Source: Solitalea lacus (GTDB lineage: Bacteria > Bacteroidota > Bacteroidia > Sphingobacteriales > Sphingobacteriaceae). Taken from it: a DNA stretch of 64,000 nt. Below, piece after piece: positions 28,340 through 38,052 of the stretch. Below the pieces are notes generated by a model, which was not told the DNA's origin, made no database searches, and saw nothing but the letters and a program-made list of their open reading frames with translations. Positions within the stretch are counted from its first letter, which is position 1; each line of letters starts with the position of its first letter. The stretch lies in the NCBI RefSeq assembly GCF_022014595.1, contig NZ_CP091740.1, positions 2,530,200 through 2,594,199 of the forward strand, given 5' to 3'. The position numbers and the translations under genes were made by a program.

Positions 28340-28732
28340 TTATTTACCCGCATGTAAAGCTACGCGGTTGCCTTCTGTATCCATAATGAAGGCCAAATAA
28401 CCTATTTCGTCACTAATTAACGTCTTAGGAACAATAATTTTGCCTCCATTAACCTCAACTTTATCAATTACTTTTTGAATCTCAGGATTCGCATTTAGAT
28501 ATACCACCGCTCCATCAGCAGAAGGCTTGAACATTTCCCCTTTAACTAATGCTCCTGAAACTTTTCCATTCATCCCATCAGAAGGGAAAAAAGTCATAGT
28601 TAAGCCCATCATATCAGTAGTTTCCATCTCAATATCTAAAATGGTCTGATAAAATTTTTTTGCCCTTTCAACATCTACCACCGGAATTTCAAACCAATTG
28701 AGCGCATTGGTGTTTTTGCCTAATTTTTCCAT
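28340..28732 (-). CDS. VOC-family (glyoxalase-like) protein
   Basis: 130 residues, a two-module vicinal oxygen chelate domain: NWFEIPVVDVERAKKFYQTILDIEM, then MTFFPSDGMNGKVSGALVKG, YLNANPEIQKVIDKVEVNGGKII and IMDTEGNRVALHA. The ELH-type metal positions are present in part (E of NWFEIP, final H of ALHA). Substrate unknown; small predicted-lactoylglutathione-lyase-like proteins of this size are common. Confidence 0.85.
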   Translation of the reverse strand: MEKLGKNTNALNWFEIPVVDVERAKKFYQTILDIEMETTDMMGLTMTFFPSDGMNGKVSGALVKGEMFKPSADGAVVYLNANPEIQKVIDKVEVNGGKIIVPKTLISDEIGYLAFIMDTEGNRVALHAGK

Positions 28733-28845
28733 TGTAAATAATATTTAAAGTTGATTGATTAAGCGTATCTGGAGAAGTTCAAGGTGGCGGATTAGCACCT
28801 TGGATTTGGAATTAATTTACAACAATTGCAAGAGAAACGACAAGA

Positions 28846-28902
28846 AAAAATGCAAAAAAGAATGGTGAATTTCTAACTACTAATTTTTAGAAATTCACCA
28901 TT
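28846..28902 (-). terminator. yajQ-family gene terminator
   Basis: A 16-bp perfect stem, AATGGTGAATTTCTAA with its complement, and T-rich sequence on the minus-strand 3' side, about 45 bp after the stop. Confidence 0.75.
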
Positions 28903-28947
28903 AAACGCAAGTATTATAAATTTAATACTGAGCCGGGTACAAAAACT

Positions 28948-29439
28948 TTATGCCCTCATATTGATGTATTGCAACGGTTGTTCAAAGTTTTCACCACGCA
29001 TCAGCGAAATAACTGCTTGCAAGTCGTCGATTTTCTTACCTTGAACCCGTACCTGCTCATCCATAATTGAAGCCTGTACCTTTAAACCACTGTCTTTTAT
29101 CTTTTTCACAATTTTCTTTGCTAGCTCCTTGTCAATACCTTCTTTGACTTTAATGTCTTTCCTAATCATATTTCCTGAAGCATACTCTTCCTCACCAAAG
29201 TCAAGGCAATTGGCGTCCAGATGCTGTTTAACCATTCGACCAATAATCACATCTTGAATTGCCTTCATTCTCATGTCGTTTTCTGTGAGCACTTTAACAA
29301 TATTCGTTTTCTTATCCAGCTCAATTTCAGTCTTTGAATCATGAAAATCGTAGCGATTAGCAATCTCTTTTTTAGCATTGTTGATGGCATTATCAAGTGT
29401 CTGTCCATCAACCTTACTTACAATGTCAAATGAAGGCAT
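28948..29439 (-). CDS. YajQ-family nucleotide-binding protein
   Basis: 163 residues, the normal YajQ length. Signatures: MPSFDIVSKVDGQTLDNAINNA, NRYDFHDSKTEIE, VLTENDMRMKAIQDVI, then KEGIDKELAKKIVKKIKDSGLKVQASI and EQVRVQGKKIDDLQAVI. Two ferredoxin-like domains; family members bind nucleotides, and some bind cyclic di-GMP or act as transcription cofactors. The role here is inferred only from the family. Confidence 0.93.
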   Translation of the reverse strand: MPSFDIVSKVDGQTLDNAINNAKKEIANRYDFHDSKTEIELDKKTNIVKVLTENDMRMKAIQDVIIGRMVKQHLDANCLDFGEEEYASGNMIRKDIKVKEGIDKELAKKIVKKIKDSGLKVQASIMDEQVRVQGKKIDDLQAVISLMRGENFEQPLQYINMRA

Positions 29440-29537
29440 ATGCTTAAACTTTTATTAAAAATATTTAATATGATTTTTTGAAAACTAAGTAATTGTAAAT
29501 AACTTTAAGTAGAACATTAGCACCCTATTTTAAAACT

Positions 29538-30044
29538 ATGACTCCTTCAAAAAAAGACGCTAAAAAAACTTCTCAAAAGATATTGGAAACAAATATAGCG
29601 TTAAAAATCAAAGAAGCCTTGAAAGACATTGAGCATGGTGAATCTAAAAAAGTGCTTAAAACCATTCAAGAAGCAAGTAAGAAATTAGCTAAAAGAGTAT
29701 TAAAAGCTAATTCTGAGATAGAAAAAAGCGAGTTAACAACGCCTACAACTAAGAAACCGGTTAAAACAAGCGTTCCAGTTAAACTTTCAAAGACCAAGGC
29801 CACAAAGGTTGTTGAACGTATAAAAAGAGTAACCCCAAAGACTGATTCTTCGGAACCAAAAACAGGTATCGAAAAACCTAAAATAACAAGTGTGGCGCTT
29901 CCTCCGGCAAAAAAAATAAAAGCACCTGTCAAAAAAAGTATTTCTAAAAATGTAAGTGCTCCTAAAAAACAAAGAGTTATTAAAGCAAACTCAAAAGCTA
30001 AAAAACTGGGAACAGATGCTGATGAGGAACTAGGACACTCTTAA
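29538..30044 (+). CDS. Lysine-rich, histone-H1-like protein
   Basis: 168 residues, very rich in Lys with Thr, Ser, Pro and Val. Residues ~1-60 look helical (ALKIKEALKDIEHGESKKVLKTIQEA region), then a low-complexity tail with KKPVKTSVPVKLSK- and KKIKAPVKK-type runs, ending acidic (DADEELGHS). The composition resembles histone H1/Hc1-like DNA-binding proteins of bacteria, so nucleic-acid binding is plausible but unproven. A strong terminator follows. Confidence 0.7.
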   Translation: MTPSKKDAKKTSQKILETNIALKIKEALKDIEHGESKKVLKTIQEASKKLAKRVLKANSEIEKSELTTPTTKKPVKTSVPVKLSKTKATKVVERIKRVTPKTDSSEPKTGIEKPKITSVALPPAKKIKAPVKKSISKNVSAPKKQRVIKANSKAKKLGTDADEELGHS

Positions 30045-30103
30045 TAGTATGAAAATAAACAAGTTATTCACCTTAATAATTATTTAACAATAATTTAATC
30101 AAT

Positions 30104-30147
30104 AAAAATAGTTCCGTTTATATGAATGGAACTATTTTTATTTTTTA
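30104..30147 (+). terminator. Terminator after the lysine-rich gene
   Basis: AAAAATAGTTCC / GGAACTATTTTT, 12-bp stem, then a T-rich run. Confidence 0.8.
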
Positions 30148-30267
30148 AAGAACAAGTGTAAATTATTAAGTGAAATATATTTTCAACGAACTATCGATTC
30201 ATGCTATCGATTTTCAACAGAAAATGACAATTATTAATTCTAAATAGATTTGGTGAAAACTGAAGTT

Positions 30268-32358
30268 ATGATCAGAAAAAAAATGCCTTTGGTAAACAGG
30301 GAAGTAAGCTGGCTGGCCTTTAATGACCGTGTACTGCAGGAAGCCTGTGATCCAACTGTGCCGTTAATTGATCGAATTCGTTTTCTAGCCATTTTCTCCT
30401 CCAACCTTGATGAATTTTTTAGAGTTAGGGTTGCAACCGTTACACGACTCTCCAAACTAAAAAATGCGGCCCGTTTCAATATGGGGTTCCAACCAATAAA
30501 AATTTTGGCCGAAATTCAGGAAATTGTAAAAAAGCAACAAGTTAGGTTTGATCATATTTACAACAACGTAATTATCCCTGAACTGGCCGAGGAGAAAATA
30601 TTTATCATCAACGATGCCCAACTTAACGTTTCAAGAGGACAGTTTGTGCGCAATTATTTCAAGGAAAAGCTGCTTTCAACTCTAGTACCGATTATGCTTG
30701 ACGGGTTAACTGAGTTCCCTGAATTGAAGGATGAATCAATTTACCTTATTGTTCAGCTCTCAAAATTAAAAGGAAGCAGTAAACCTAAACGGGCTTTAAT
30801 TGAAATCCCTACTGATGTTCATTCCCGGTTCCTGATATTACCCGAAACCAATAACCTTAAATACATTATTCTGTTGGATGATGTAATTCGTTATTGCCTT
30901 GAAGACCTGTTTTCAATCTTTAAATACGATACTTTTCAAGCCCATAGCATAAAGCTAACGCGTGATGCTGAAATGGATCTTGACAATGATCTGAACCTTA
31001 GTTTAGTTGACAACATTTCTAAAAATCTGAAACTTAGAAAAAAAGGAAACCCTGTTCGTTTTACATATGATTCCGATATGTCTGATGAATTGTTAACCTA
31101 TCTGATCAGGCGAATCGGACTGAAACCAACAAACTTAATTCCAGGAGGTCATTATCATAATTTCAAAGACTTTATGTCTTTTCCAAATGTCGGACGTAAG
31201 GAACTTGAATATTCTAAGATGTCGGCTTTGCCAATTCCAGATATTGCCATTGGCGAAAGTATACTGAATGTAATATCTAAACGCAACCTATTAATCAACC
31301 TGCCGTACCAAAGTTTTGATTATGTGATCCATTTTTTGCGCGAATCGGCTATAGACCCTAAAGTTGTTTCAATTAAAATTACACTGTACCGTCTAGCACA
31401 AAACTCCAGAATTATAAATGCACTAATAAACGCAGCAAAAAATGGCAAAAATGTATTGGTGTTACTCGAGTTAAAGGCTCGTTTTGATGAAGAAAACAAT
31501 ATATATTGGACTCAAAAATTAGAAGAAGAGGGCATAAAAGTTTTGTATGGAATTTCTCAATTAAAAGTGCATTCAAAAATATGTCTAGTAACTCGTAAAG
31601 AAAACAATAAGCTCGTCCATTATGGCAATTTAGCTACCGGTAACTTTAATGAGAAAACGGCTAATATCTATGCTGATCACAGCTACTTCACTGCCGATCC
31701 ATTGATTACCAAAGACATGGACAATCTTTTTGCTGATTTAGAGAAAGGCCTATTGCTTTCAACCTATAAAATTCTTTTGGTTGCTCCATTGGAAATGCGA
31801 AAAAAAATCACTCGTTTAATTGATCGTGAAATATCGAACGCAAAAAAAGGCGTCGACAGCTACATAATTCTAAAAATGAATAGCTTAAATGATGAAAGAA
31901 TGATTTACAAACTTTATGAAGCAAGCAGGGTAGGAGTTAAAATAAAATTGATCATCAGAGGCATCTGTTGTTTAGTACCAGGAATAAAGGGTGTAAGTGA
32001 AAATATTGAAGTAATAAGTATAGTAGATAAGTACCTTGAACACGCTAGGGTATTTATCTTTGCAAATAATGGTAAGGAACAAATTTACCTTTCATCAGCC
32101 GACTTGATGAACCGCAATCTGGATAATCGGGTTGAAGTGGCATTTCCGATTATTGATAAGGAAAGTAAATCTATTGTGAAGGAAATTATCAATATACAGC
32201 TAAGAGACAATACAAAAGCTCGAATTATTGATAAAGAACAAGAAAACAATTATAAGGAAAAACACAACGACGAAAGTATAAATGTACGATCCCAGATTGA
32301 AACATATAACTTTTTAAAAAGTCGTTTAAAAAAAACTCAACTGAATGTCAACTTTTAA
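30268..32358 (+). CDS. ppk1: Polyphosphate kinase 1
   Basis: 696 residues from ATG 30268 (in-frame TTG and GTG lie six and five codons upstream). It makes polyphosphate from ATP by a phospho-histidine intermediate. The N-terminal domain has the standard NREVSWLAFNDRVLQEA and IFSSNLDEFFRVRVA. The catalytic C-terminal half is phospholipase-D-like: LKARFDEENNIYW, LKVHSKICLV (active-site His), YGNLATGNFNEKTA, and YLEHARVFIF carrying the second conserved His. The C-terminal ~40 residues are charged. Its stop is 12 bp before the ppx start, so synthesis and breakdown genes form one operon. Confidence 0.95.
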   Translation: MIRKKMPLVNREVSWLAFNDRVLQEACDPTVPLIDRIRFLAIFSSNLDEFFRVRVATVTRLSKLKNAARFNMGFQPIKILAEIQEIVKKQQVRFDHIYNNVIIPELAEEKIFIINDAQLNVSRGQFVRNYFKEKLLSTLVPIMLDGLTEFPELKDESIYLIVQLSKLKGSSKPKRALIEIPTDVHSRFLILPETNNLKYIILLDDVIRYCLEDLFSIFKYDTFQAHSIKLTRDAEMDLDNDLNLSLVDNISKNLKLRKKGNPVRFTYDSDMSDELLTYLIRRIGLKPTNLIPGGHYHNFKDFMSFPNVGRKELEYSKMSALPIPDIAIGESILNVISKRNLLINLPYQSFDYVIHFLRESAIDPKVVSIKITLYRLAQNSRIINALINAAKNGKNVLVLLELKARFDEENNIYWTQKLEEEGIKVLYGISQLKVHSKICLVTRKENNKLVHYGNLATGNFNEKTANIYADHSYFTADPLITKDMDNLFADLEKGLLLSTYKILLVAPLEMRKKITRLIDREISNAKKGVDSYIILKMNSLNDERMIYKLYEASRVGVKIKLIIRGICCLVPGIKGVSENIEVISIVDKYLEHARVFIFANNGKEQIYLSSADLMNRNLDNRVEVAFPIIDKESKSIVKEIINIQLRDNTKARIIDKEQENNYKEKHNDESINVRSQIETYNFLKSRLKKTQLNVNF

Positions 32359-32370
32359 ACCTTTATACTC

Positions 32371-33288
32371 TTGAGATACGCTGCTATTGACATAGGATCA
32401 AATGCCGTAAGGCTACTAATTGCCGATATTGTAGAGATCAATGAGGAAATTAGTTTTAAGAAAAACACCCTGGTAAGGGTTCCACTCCGCTTAGGTGACG
32501 ATGCGTTTTTAGATAAACGAATCTCTGATCGTAAAGTGAAAGATTTGATGAAATCCATGTCGGCCTTTAAAAACCTCATGGAAGTTTACAAAGTTCAAGA
32601 TTATATGGCTTGTGCCACCTCTGCTATGCGCGAGGCAGAGAATGGACAGGAGGTCGTAGATCTAATAGCAAGTGAAGCCGGCATACAACTTGATATTGTT
32701 ACTGGAAAACGAGAAGCAAATATTATTTATTCCAGCCATATTGAAAAATACCTCGACTCGCGACGTACGTATTTATACATAGATGTTGGAGGAGGGAGTA
32801 CTGAAGTTTCGGTATTCTCAAACGGAGTCTTAATAGATTCAAACTCATTCAATATAGGAACAATTCGTATGCTTGATAATCAGGACACTGAAGAAACCTG
32901 GAGGGAACTAAAAAACTGGATCAAAGAAAACACTAAAAACTATAAAACCATTTTTGGAATTGGTACCGGGGGTAATATCAATAAAATATTTAAAATTTCC
33001 GGGGAAAAATTAGGAACACCGCTAACATTTACCAAGTTAAAAGCCATGTATGATTATCTCAACTCATTTTCGCTAAAAGACCGGATTAACGTTTTGGGAT
33101 TAAAAGAAGACCGGGCCGATGTAATTATTCCTGCTTCTGAAATTTTCCTTACCCTGATGCGTTGGGCAGGTATTAAACAAATGTATGTTCCAAAAGTGGG
33201 TTTGGTTGATGGAATTGTCCATTTACTAATTGAAAAGAATTACCCTAAAGTGGTTTCTATAACTGAGTTTAAAGAAAACTTAAACTAA
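32371..33288 (+). CDS. ppx: Exopolyphosphatase (Ppx/GppA family)
   Basis: 305 residues starting at TTG 32371: the frame is open only back to the ppk1 stop, there is no ATG, and the ASKHA phosphate-1 motif AAIDIGSNAVRLLIA begins at once. Other signatures: ACATSAMREAENG, YIDVGGGSTEVSVF and FGIGTGGNI. At ~300 residues it is the short form with only the two-lobed ATPase-like core, lacking the HD domain of E. coli Ppx/GppA. It hydrolyses polyphosphate from the ends, or pppGpp; which one is not decided by sequence. Confidence 0.92.
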   Translation: MRYAAIDIGSNAVRLLIADIVEINEEISFKKNTLVRVPLRLGDDAFLDKRISDRKVKDLMKSMSAFKNLMEVYKVQDYMACATSAMREAENGQEVVDLIASEAGIQLDIVTGKREANIIYSSHIEKYLDSRRTYLYIDVGGGSTEVSVFSNGVLIDSNSFNIGTIRMLDNQDTEETWRELKNWIKENTKNYKTIFGIGTGGNINKIFKISGEKLGTPLTFTKLKAMYDYLNSFSLKDRINVLGLKEDRADVIIPASEIFLTLMRWAGIKQMYVPKVGLVDGIVHLLIEKNYPKVVSITEFKENLN

Positions 33289-33292
33289 TAAC

Positions 33293-33334
33293 AAAAGGCC
33301 AAAGATTTGAAATTTCACAAAGCTTTGGCCTTTT
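33293..33334. terminator. Bidirectional terminator between ppx and the NIPSNAP-like gene
   Basis: AAAAGGCCAAAG / CTTTGGCCTTTT, 12-bp stem, between convergent genes, 4 bp after the ppx stop and 5 bp from the next stop. Confidence 0.8.
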
Positions 33335-33339
33335 AAAAT

Positions 33340-33648
33340 TTAGGCTTGGCTTTCCTCATGAATGCTAAAAATCTCTCGTCTACCACTGCGGCATAACGGA
33401 ACAAATTTAGCATACCAGTTTTTCCATTCAATTGAGCCCATGTCTTTACTTGCCGCATTTTCAAAATGGGCCAAACTTTCAAAGGTAAATTCTAAAACCA
33501 TGGTGTATGAATCGCCAGTGAGATCAAATAACACCCTGTAAGGCTTATTATTCACAGACGAAATTAACATCTTTCCTTCTTTCCATAGTTCTTTAGCCTC
33601 TCTGGCTTTGCCAAATTTTAGCTGAAAAATGTTTCTTACAAGTATCAT
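33340..33648 (-). CDS. NIPSNAP-like dimeric alpha/beta-barrel protein
   Basis: 102 residues, a single small alpha/beta domain: MILVRNIFQLKFGKAREAKELW, YRVLFDLTGDSYTMVLEFTFES (split), HFENAASKD and EWKNWYAKFVPLC. The strand-helix order and the W-x-x-W/F end resemble NIPSNAP or other ferredoxin-like dimeric barrels. No catalytic residues recognised; the family call is tentative. Confidence 0.65.
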   Translation of the reverse strand: MILVRNIFQLKFGKAREAKELWKEGKMLISSVNNKPYRVLFDLTGDSYTMVLEFTFESLAHFENAASKDMGSIEWKNWYAKFVPLCRSGRREIFSIHEESQA

Positions 33649-33837
33649 ATAACATTAATAATTAGATTGGTTGATTTCTAAATTTAATTATTTTAAATTC
33701 AATAAATCAATGAACTTAAACAGTAAAGTAATGTTCATCTCTGCTATTTAGGAATGCGCTCTTTCCCTTCGTCCCAATTACTAATTGTACAAATCGCACT
33801 GTTTAAGCATAAACTTAGGACTTAAAAACTTTAATCT

Positions 33838-34368
33838 ATGGAGACTCTAAAATGGTTAGTTGATCCGCTGCATAGCCAAATAATGTTTAAGGTCAAACAT
33901 TTAATGATTGCAACATTAACGGGTCGATTCCAGGATTTCGACCTGATGGTAGAAACTGAAAATGAAAGCTTTAACAAAGCAACTACTATTCAGTTCAATG
34001 CAAAAGTAAAATCTATCGATACACATAATGTTGATAGGGACGAGCATCTAAAATCAGCCGATTTTTTTAACTCCGATAAGTTTCCCCTGATCAGCTTTAC
34101 AACAACAAACTATCAAAAAAGTAAAGACCATGGCAACTTGGATGGCAAGCTTACAATTAGAGATGTAACCTTGCCGATCACATTTTCAGTTGAATTTGGC
34201 GGTATTATAGTTGACCAATATGGAAAAACAAGAGCTGGATTTAGCTTAACAAGTACTATTAGCCGCAAAGCATACGGTTTAGTTTGGAATGCAGTAACCG
34301 AGAGTGGCGGTATTGTGGTTAGCGACGAGGTTAAACTTATAGGTGAATTTGAACTAATAATGCAATAA
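33838..34368 (+). CDS. YceI-family protein
   Basis: 176 residues, the full lipocalin-like YceI domain without a signal peptide: KWLVDPLHSQIMFKVKHLMIATLTGRF (split), SIDTHNVDRDEHLKSADFFNSDKFPLISF, LTIRDVTLPITFSVEF and AGFSLTSTISRKAYGL. YceI proteins bind polyisoprenoids or similar lipids; here the missing signal peptide suggests a cytoplasmic version. It is first of a closely spaced group with the phosphoesterase-barrel gene, HD-PycTM gene and lipoprotein gene. Confidence 0.9.
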   Translation: METLKWLVDPLHSQIMFKVKHLMIATLTGRFQDFDLMVETENESFNKATTIQFNAKVKSIDTHNVDRDEHLKSADFFNSDKFPLISFTTTNYQKSKDHGNLDGKLTIRDVTLPITFSVEFGGIIVDQYGKTRAGFSLTSTISRKAYGLVWNAVTESGGIVVSDEVKLIGEFELIMQ

Positions 34369-34410
34369 AACCATAAATAAAATTGCCTAATGATAAGCAG
34401 GAGTTGGCAA

Positions 34411-37400
34411 ATGAAGCGAGCTTTTACTCTTCTAATATTTTTGGGCACAATCGGTCTGGCAAAGGCACAACAAGTTGATTCGATAATAAATCGAATACTT
34501 TTTATTGGTGATGCAGGGAAAATTGATGCACAACAAAAAGCGGTTATCAATGCCGCTGTAAGTAAAATAATTGGAGGAAAAACAATTGTATTCTACTTGG
34601 GAGATAACATATACCCAAAAGGAATGGAGCTGCCTGGAAGCAAAAAAAAGGAAGACACCGAAGAAATACTCAAGACACAATACTTGCCGTTCCAACAAAA
34701 GCAAACATCAGTTTACTTTATTCCTGGTAATCATGATTGGGACCGGATGGGAGCCGAAGGATTGCTCAAAGTAAAACGTCAATGGGCATTTCTTGAAGAA
34801 CAACAAGACACACTGATTAAAATGTTGCCTCCTAATGGTTGTCCGGGTCCGGTTGAAATACTTATTAATGAAAACACTGTTGTACTAGCCCTAGACAGTG
34901 AATGGTGGTTATTTCCATACAATAAAGAAAACCCGGATGCTGATTGTGAATGCAAAACTAAAGATGAAATCATAGCAAAGCTCCAGGAGTTACTGCATAA
35001 GCATTCCTCAAAAAATATAATTCTAGCTACCCACCATCCATTTTACAGTTATGGCAATCATGGAGGCTATTTCTCATTTACGGATCATGTATTTCCTTTT
35101 ACGGCCCTTAATAAAAGCCTTTATATTCCCCTTCCCGTCATCGGTTCGCTATATCCATTACTTAGATCATTGCTTCCTAACCCTGAAGATTTAAAGCATC
35201 CTAATTATGAAAACTTAAGAAACAGAGTAGGGAATGTATTTACAGACTATCCTAATATGGTTCAACTTTCCGGACACGAACACGGAGTACAGTTTATTCA
35301 AAGGCAAAATTTACATTTAGTGAGTGGATCAGGTGCTAAAAACAGTTATGCAAAAAAAGGAGGAGGCTCTTTATTTTCAAGTTCGTCATCTGGTTTTATT
35401 ATGGCTGATTTTTTAATTAATAAGGACATAGTTTTCACCGTTTATACGCAGGATGATGATCAAATTAAACCTCAATTTACATTTAGAAAGCAATATGTAC
35501 CCATTCCGTTAATACCGAAAGACATTTATCAACCAATTTTTAAAGACAGTATTGATTTACGGTTATTCGCTCGCTACGATAGCGTTAGCAAATTTCATCG
35601 TTTTTGGCTGGGGGAAAACTACCGAAAAGAATATGCTGCCCTTACCCGACTCCCAGTACTGAAAATGTCAATAATAGAAGGTGGGTTAATTCCAACTCAA
35701 CGTGGAGGAGGATTTCAAACCGTCTCAATTCGATTGAAAGATAATAATGGTAAAGAATGGGCCTTGAGGAGTGTAGAAAAATACCCTGAAGTAATTGTAC
35801 CAGAAAACTTAAGGGAAACGTTTGCAAAAGACTGGGTCAAAGATAACATGTCATCACAACACCCATTTGCGGCATTAATTGTTCCACCAATTGCCCAGGC
35901 TGTTGAAGTACCCCATTCTAATCCTACAATAGGAGTGGTTTCTGCCGATAAAAATTTAGGACAGTATAATCAATTATTTGCCAACAAAGTAGCACTGTTA
36001 GAAGAACGAGAACCTTGGGGAAAATCGGATAACTCAGAAAAAATGCTGGCAACACTAAATGCTGATAATGATAATTCAGTTGATAAAGAAACCTACCTAC
36101 GCGCCCGAATACTGGACTTACTTATTGGGGATTGGGATCGGCACTTGGATCAATGGCGGTGGGCCTATCAAAAGACAGGAAAAAATAAACATTACATTCC
36201 TGTACCAAGGGATCGAGATCAGGTATTTTATTTAAATAATGGTGTAATACCCAAAATTGCATCTCAACGCTGGCTATTTCCATTTCTACAAGGGTTTAAT
36301 GATGAAGTTAGAAATGTAAACACGTTTTTCTGGAAGGCAAGATTGCTCGATGGTCGTTTTCTAACAGCCCTAAGTCAGCAGTACTGGAGTCAAACGACCC
36401 ACCAATTTGAAACAACAGTAACAGACAGTTTACTCAACTACGCACTAAAACAAATGCCAGCATCAGCCTATAGCTTAAGGCATCAGCAATTATTCAGTGT
36501 ATTGCAAAAGCGCAGGTCAAATTTGGTTAGTGAAATGAACCGTTATTACAGTTTTCTACATAAAATAGTTGATATACAAGGGAGCGATAAAAACGAATAC
36601 ATCAATGTAAGGGATAATGTTCAGGATGGCTTAGAAGTACTGATCAGAAAAATCAGTAAAGAAGGAATACTAGAAGATACCATTTATCAAAAAACATTTA
36701 CTCCTGAATTAACTAAAGAAATAAGGATATATACGCTAAAGGGAAACGATAGCCTAATAGTAAACAATCTAAATTCTAACATAAACATCAGGTTAATTGG
36801 AGGCCAGGGAGATAAAAAATACGATATTCAAAAATCAAAGGAAAACATAAGGCTTTACGACAAGGAACAAGGCTCAACATTTACTGGAAATGATGCTAAA
36901 AAACTAAAAAAACACCTTTCCAATGATAGTCTAAATACAGCATTTGAAATGGTAAATTTATACAATGTTCCCATGTTTATTATTGCGGGAACCTATAATG
37001 TTGATGATGGTGTATTACTTGGATTAGGATACAAATTTATTAGACAGGAAAGTTTCCGAAAAAAACCTTACGCTAGCATGCATCAAATAAGTGTTATCCA
37101 TTCTTTTTCTACCAAAGCCTATCGAATACGTTACAGCGGGGAATGGATACATACAATCAATAATGCAGATTTTACTGTCAAAGCCTATATAAATGCCCCT
37201 AACAATACCATGAATTTTTTTGGCAGGGGAAACGAAACCGAATTAGATAAATCAGAAGGTTACAAAACCTATTACCGTACCCGCTTCAATTATTATGTAC
37301 TTGAAACGGGGTTTCGTTGGCGCTTTAATACAGCTTCTTCCTTAACAATTGGGCCGGCAGTTCAATATTACAATTATAATTCGCAGGATAATGAAGACCG

Positions 37401-38025
37401 GTTTATCAACAATTCATCACAAATTGGTTCTTACGACAGCACATCTATTGATCAAAACAAAACTCATATCGGATTTGCAGCCGGATATCTACTAGATAAA
37501 CGAAACAACAAAATATTACCGCAATGGGGAACTTACTTAAGCTTAAAATTAGTGGGATATTTTGGAGTCGGTTCTGAAGTAAAATCCTATGGGCAGATAA
37601 TCCCCGAGCTTGCAGTTTACAAAAATATCAACGCAAAATCATCATTGGTATTGGCAAACAGAATAGGAGGAGTGGTTACAGCTGGAAAATCTACTTTTTA
37701 CCAATCAGCATTTTTAGGTGGACACGAAAATTTGTTAGGATACCTCCAGTACCGCTTTGCCGGAACTCATTGCTTTTATAACAATTTAGAATTAAGAGCT
37801 AAAGTAAGCAATGTTGCCGGATATATTCTCACAGGTCAGCTGGGTGTTATTGGTTTTTATGATCTTGGCAGAGTTTGGGAAACAGGGGAGCACTCAAAAA
37901 AATGGCATAACGGTTTTGGCGGCGGTATATATTTTGCACCTGCTCAACTGGCCGTTTTAAAATTTGTTATGGGTAAATCGACAGAAGGTTTTTATCCATA
38001 CTTAACAATTGGTATGAGGTTTTAA
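34411..38025 (+). CDS. Calcineurin-type phosphoesterase - kinase-like domain - outer-membrane barrel protein
   Basis: 1204 residues from ATG 34411 (an in-frame ATG at 34390 adds seven codons before the signal peptide AFTLLIFLGTIGLAKA). Residues ~30-330: metallophosphoesterase with GDAG, GDNIYP, GNHDW, THHP and SGHEHG, all metal ligands in place. Residues ~430-660: a region with WALRSVEK, a later LEERE, GDWDRHLDQW near residue 583 (counted from 34390) and PRDRDQVF near 608, a layout reminiscent of atypical kinases (HipA/FAM20-like); this is inference. Residues ~870 to the end: 16-strand-type barrel like BamA/TamA, ending LTIGMRF. It probably sits in the outer membrane with the enzyme domains in the periplasm. 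It starts about 40 bp after YceI and ends 28 bp before the HD-PycTM gene. Confidence 0.85.
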   Translation: MKRAFTLLIFLGTIGLAKAQQVDSIINRILFIGDAGKIDAQQKAVINAAVSKIIGGKTIVFYLGDNIYPKGMELPGSKKKEDTEEILKTQYLPFQQKQTSVYFIPGNHDWDRMGAEGLLKVKRQWAFLEEQQDTLIKMLPPNGCPGPVEILINENTVVLALDSEWWLFPYNKENPDADCECKTKDEIIAKLQELLHKHSSKNIILATHHPFYSYGNHGGYFSFTDHVFPFTALNKSLYIPLPVIGSLYPLLRSLLPNPEDLKHPNYENLRNRVGNVFTDYPNMVQLSGHEHGVQFIQRQNLHLVSGSGAKNSYAKKGGGSLFSSSSSGFIMADFLINKDIVFTVYTQDDDQIKPQFTFRKQYVPIPLIPKDIYQPIFKDSIDLRLFARYDSVSKFHRFWLGENYRKEYAALTRLPVLKMSIIEGGLIPTQRGGGFQTVSIRLKDNNGKEWALRSVEKYPEVIVPENLRETFAKDWVKDNMSSQHPFAALIVPPIAQAVEVPHSNPTIGVVSADKNLGQYNQLFANKVALLEEREPWGKSDNSEKMLATLNADNDNSVDKETYLRARILDLLIGDWDRHLDQWRWAYQKTGKNKHYIPVPRDRDQVFYLNNGVIPKIASQRWLFPFLQGFNDEVRNVNTFFWKARLLDGRFLTALSQQYWSQTTHQFETTVTDSLLNYALKQMPASAYSLRHQQLFSVLQKRRSNLVSEMNRYYSFLHKIVDIQGSDKNEYINVRDNVQDGLEVLIRKISKEGILEDTIYQKTFTPELTKEIRIYTLKGNDSLIVNNLNSNINIRLIGGQGDKKYDIQKSKENIRLYDKEQGSTFTGNDAKKLKKHLSNDSLNTAFEMVNLYNVPMFIIAGTYNVDDGVLLGLGYKFIRQESFRKKPYASMHQISVIHSFSTKAYRIRYSGEWIHTINNADFTVKAYINAPNNTMNFFGRGNETELDKSEGYKTYYRTRFNYYVLETGFRWRFNTASSLTIGPAVQYYNYNSQDNEDRFINNSSQIGSYDSTSIDQNKTHIGFAAGYLLDKRNNKILPQWGTYLSLKLVGYFGVGSEVKSYGQIIPELAVYKNINAKSSLVLANRIGGVVTAGKSTFYQSAFLGGHENLLGYLQYRFAGTHCFYNNLELRAKVSNVAGYILTGQLGVIGFYDLGRVWETGEHSKKWHNGFGGGIYFAPAQLAVLKFVMGKSTEGFYPYLTIGMRF

Positions 38026-38052
38026 TAAACTTTTATTTAAATGATCTAAAAA

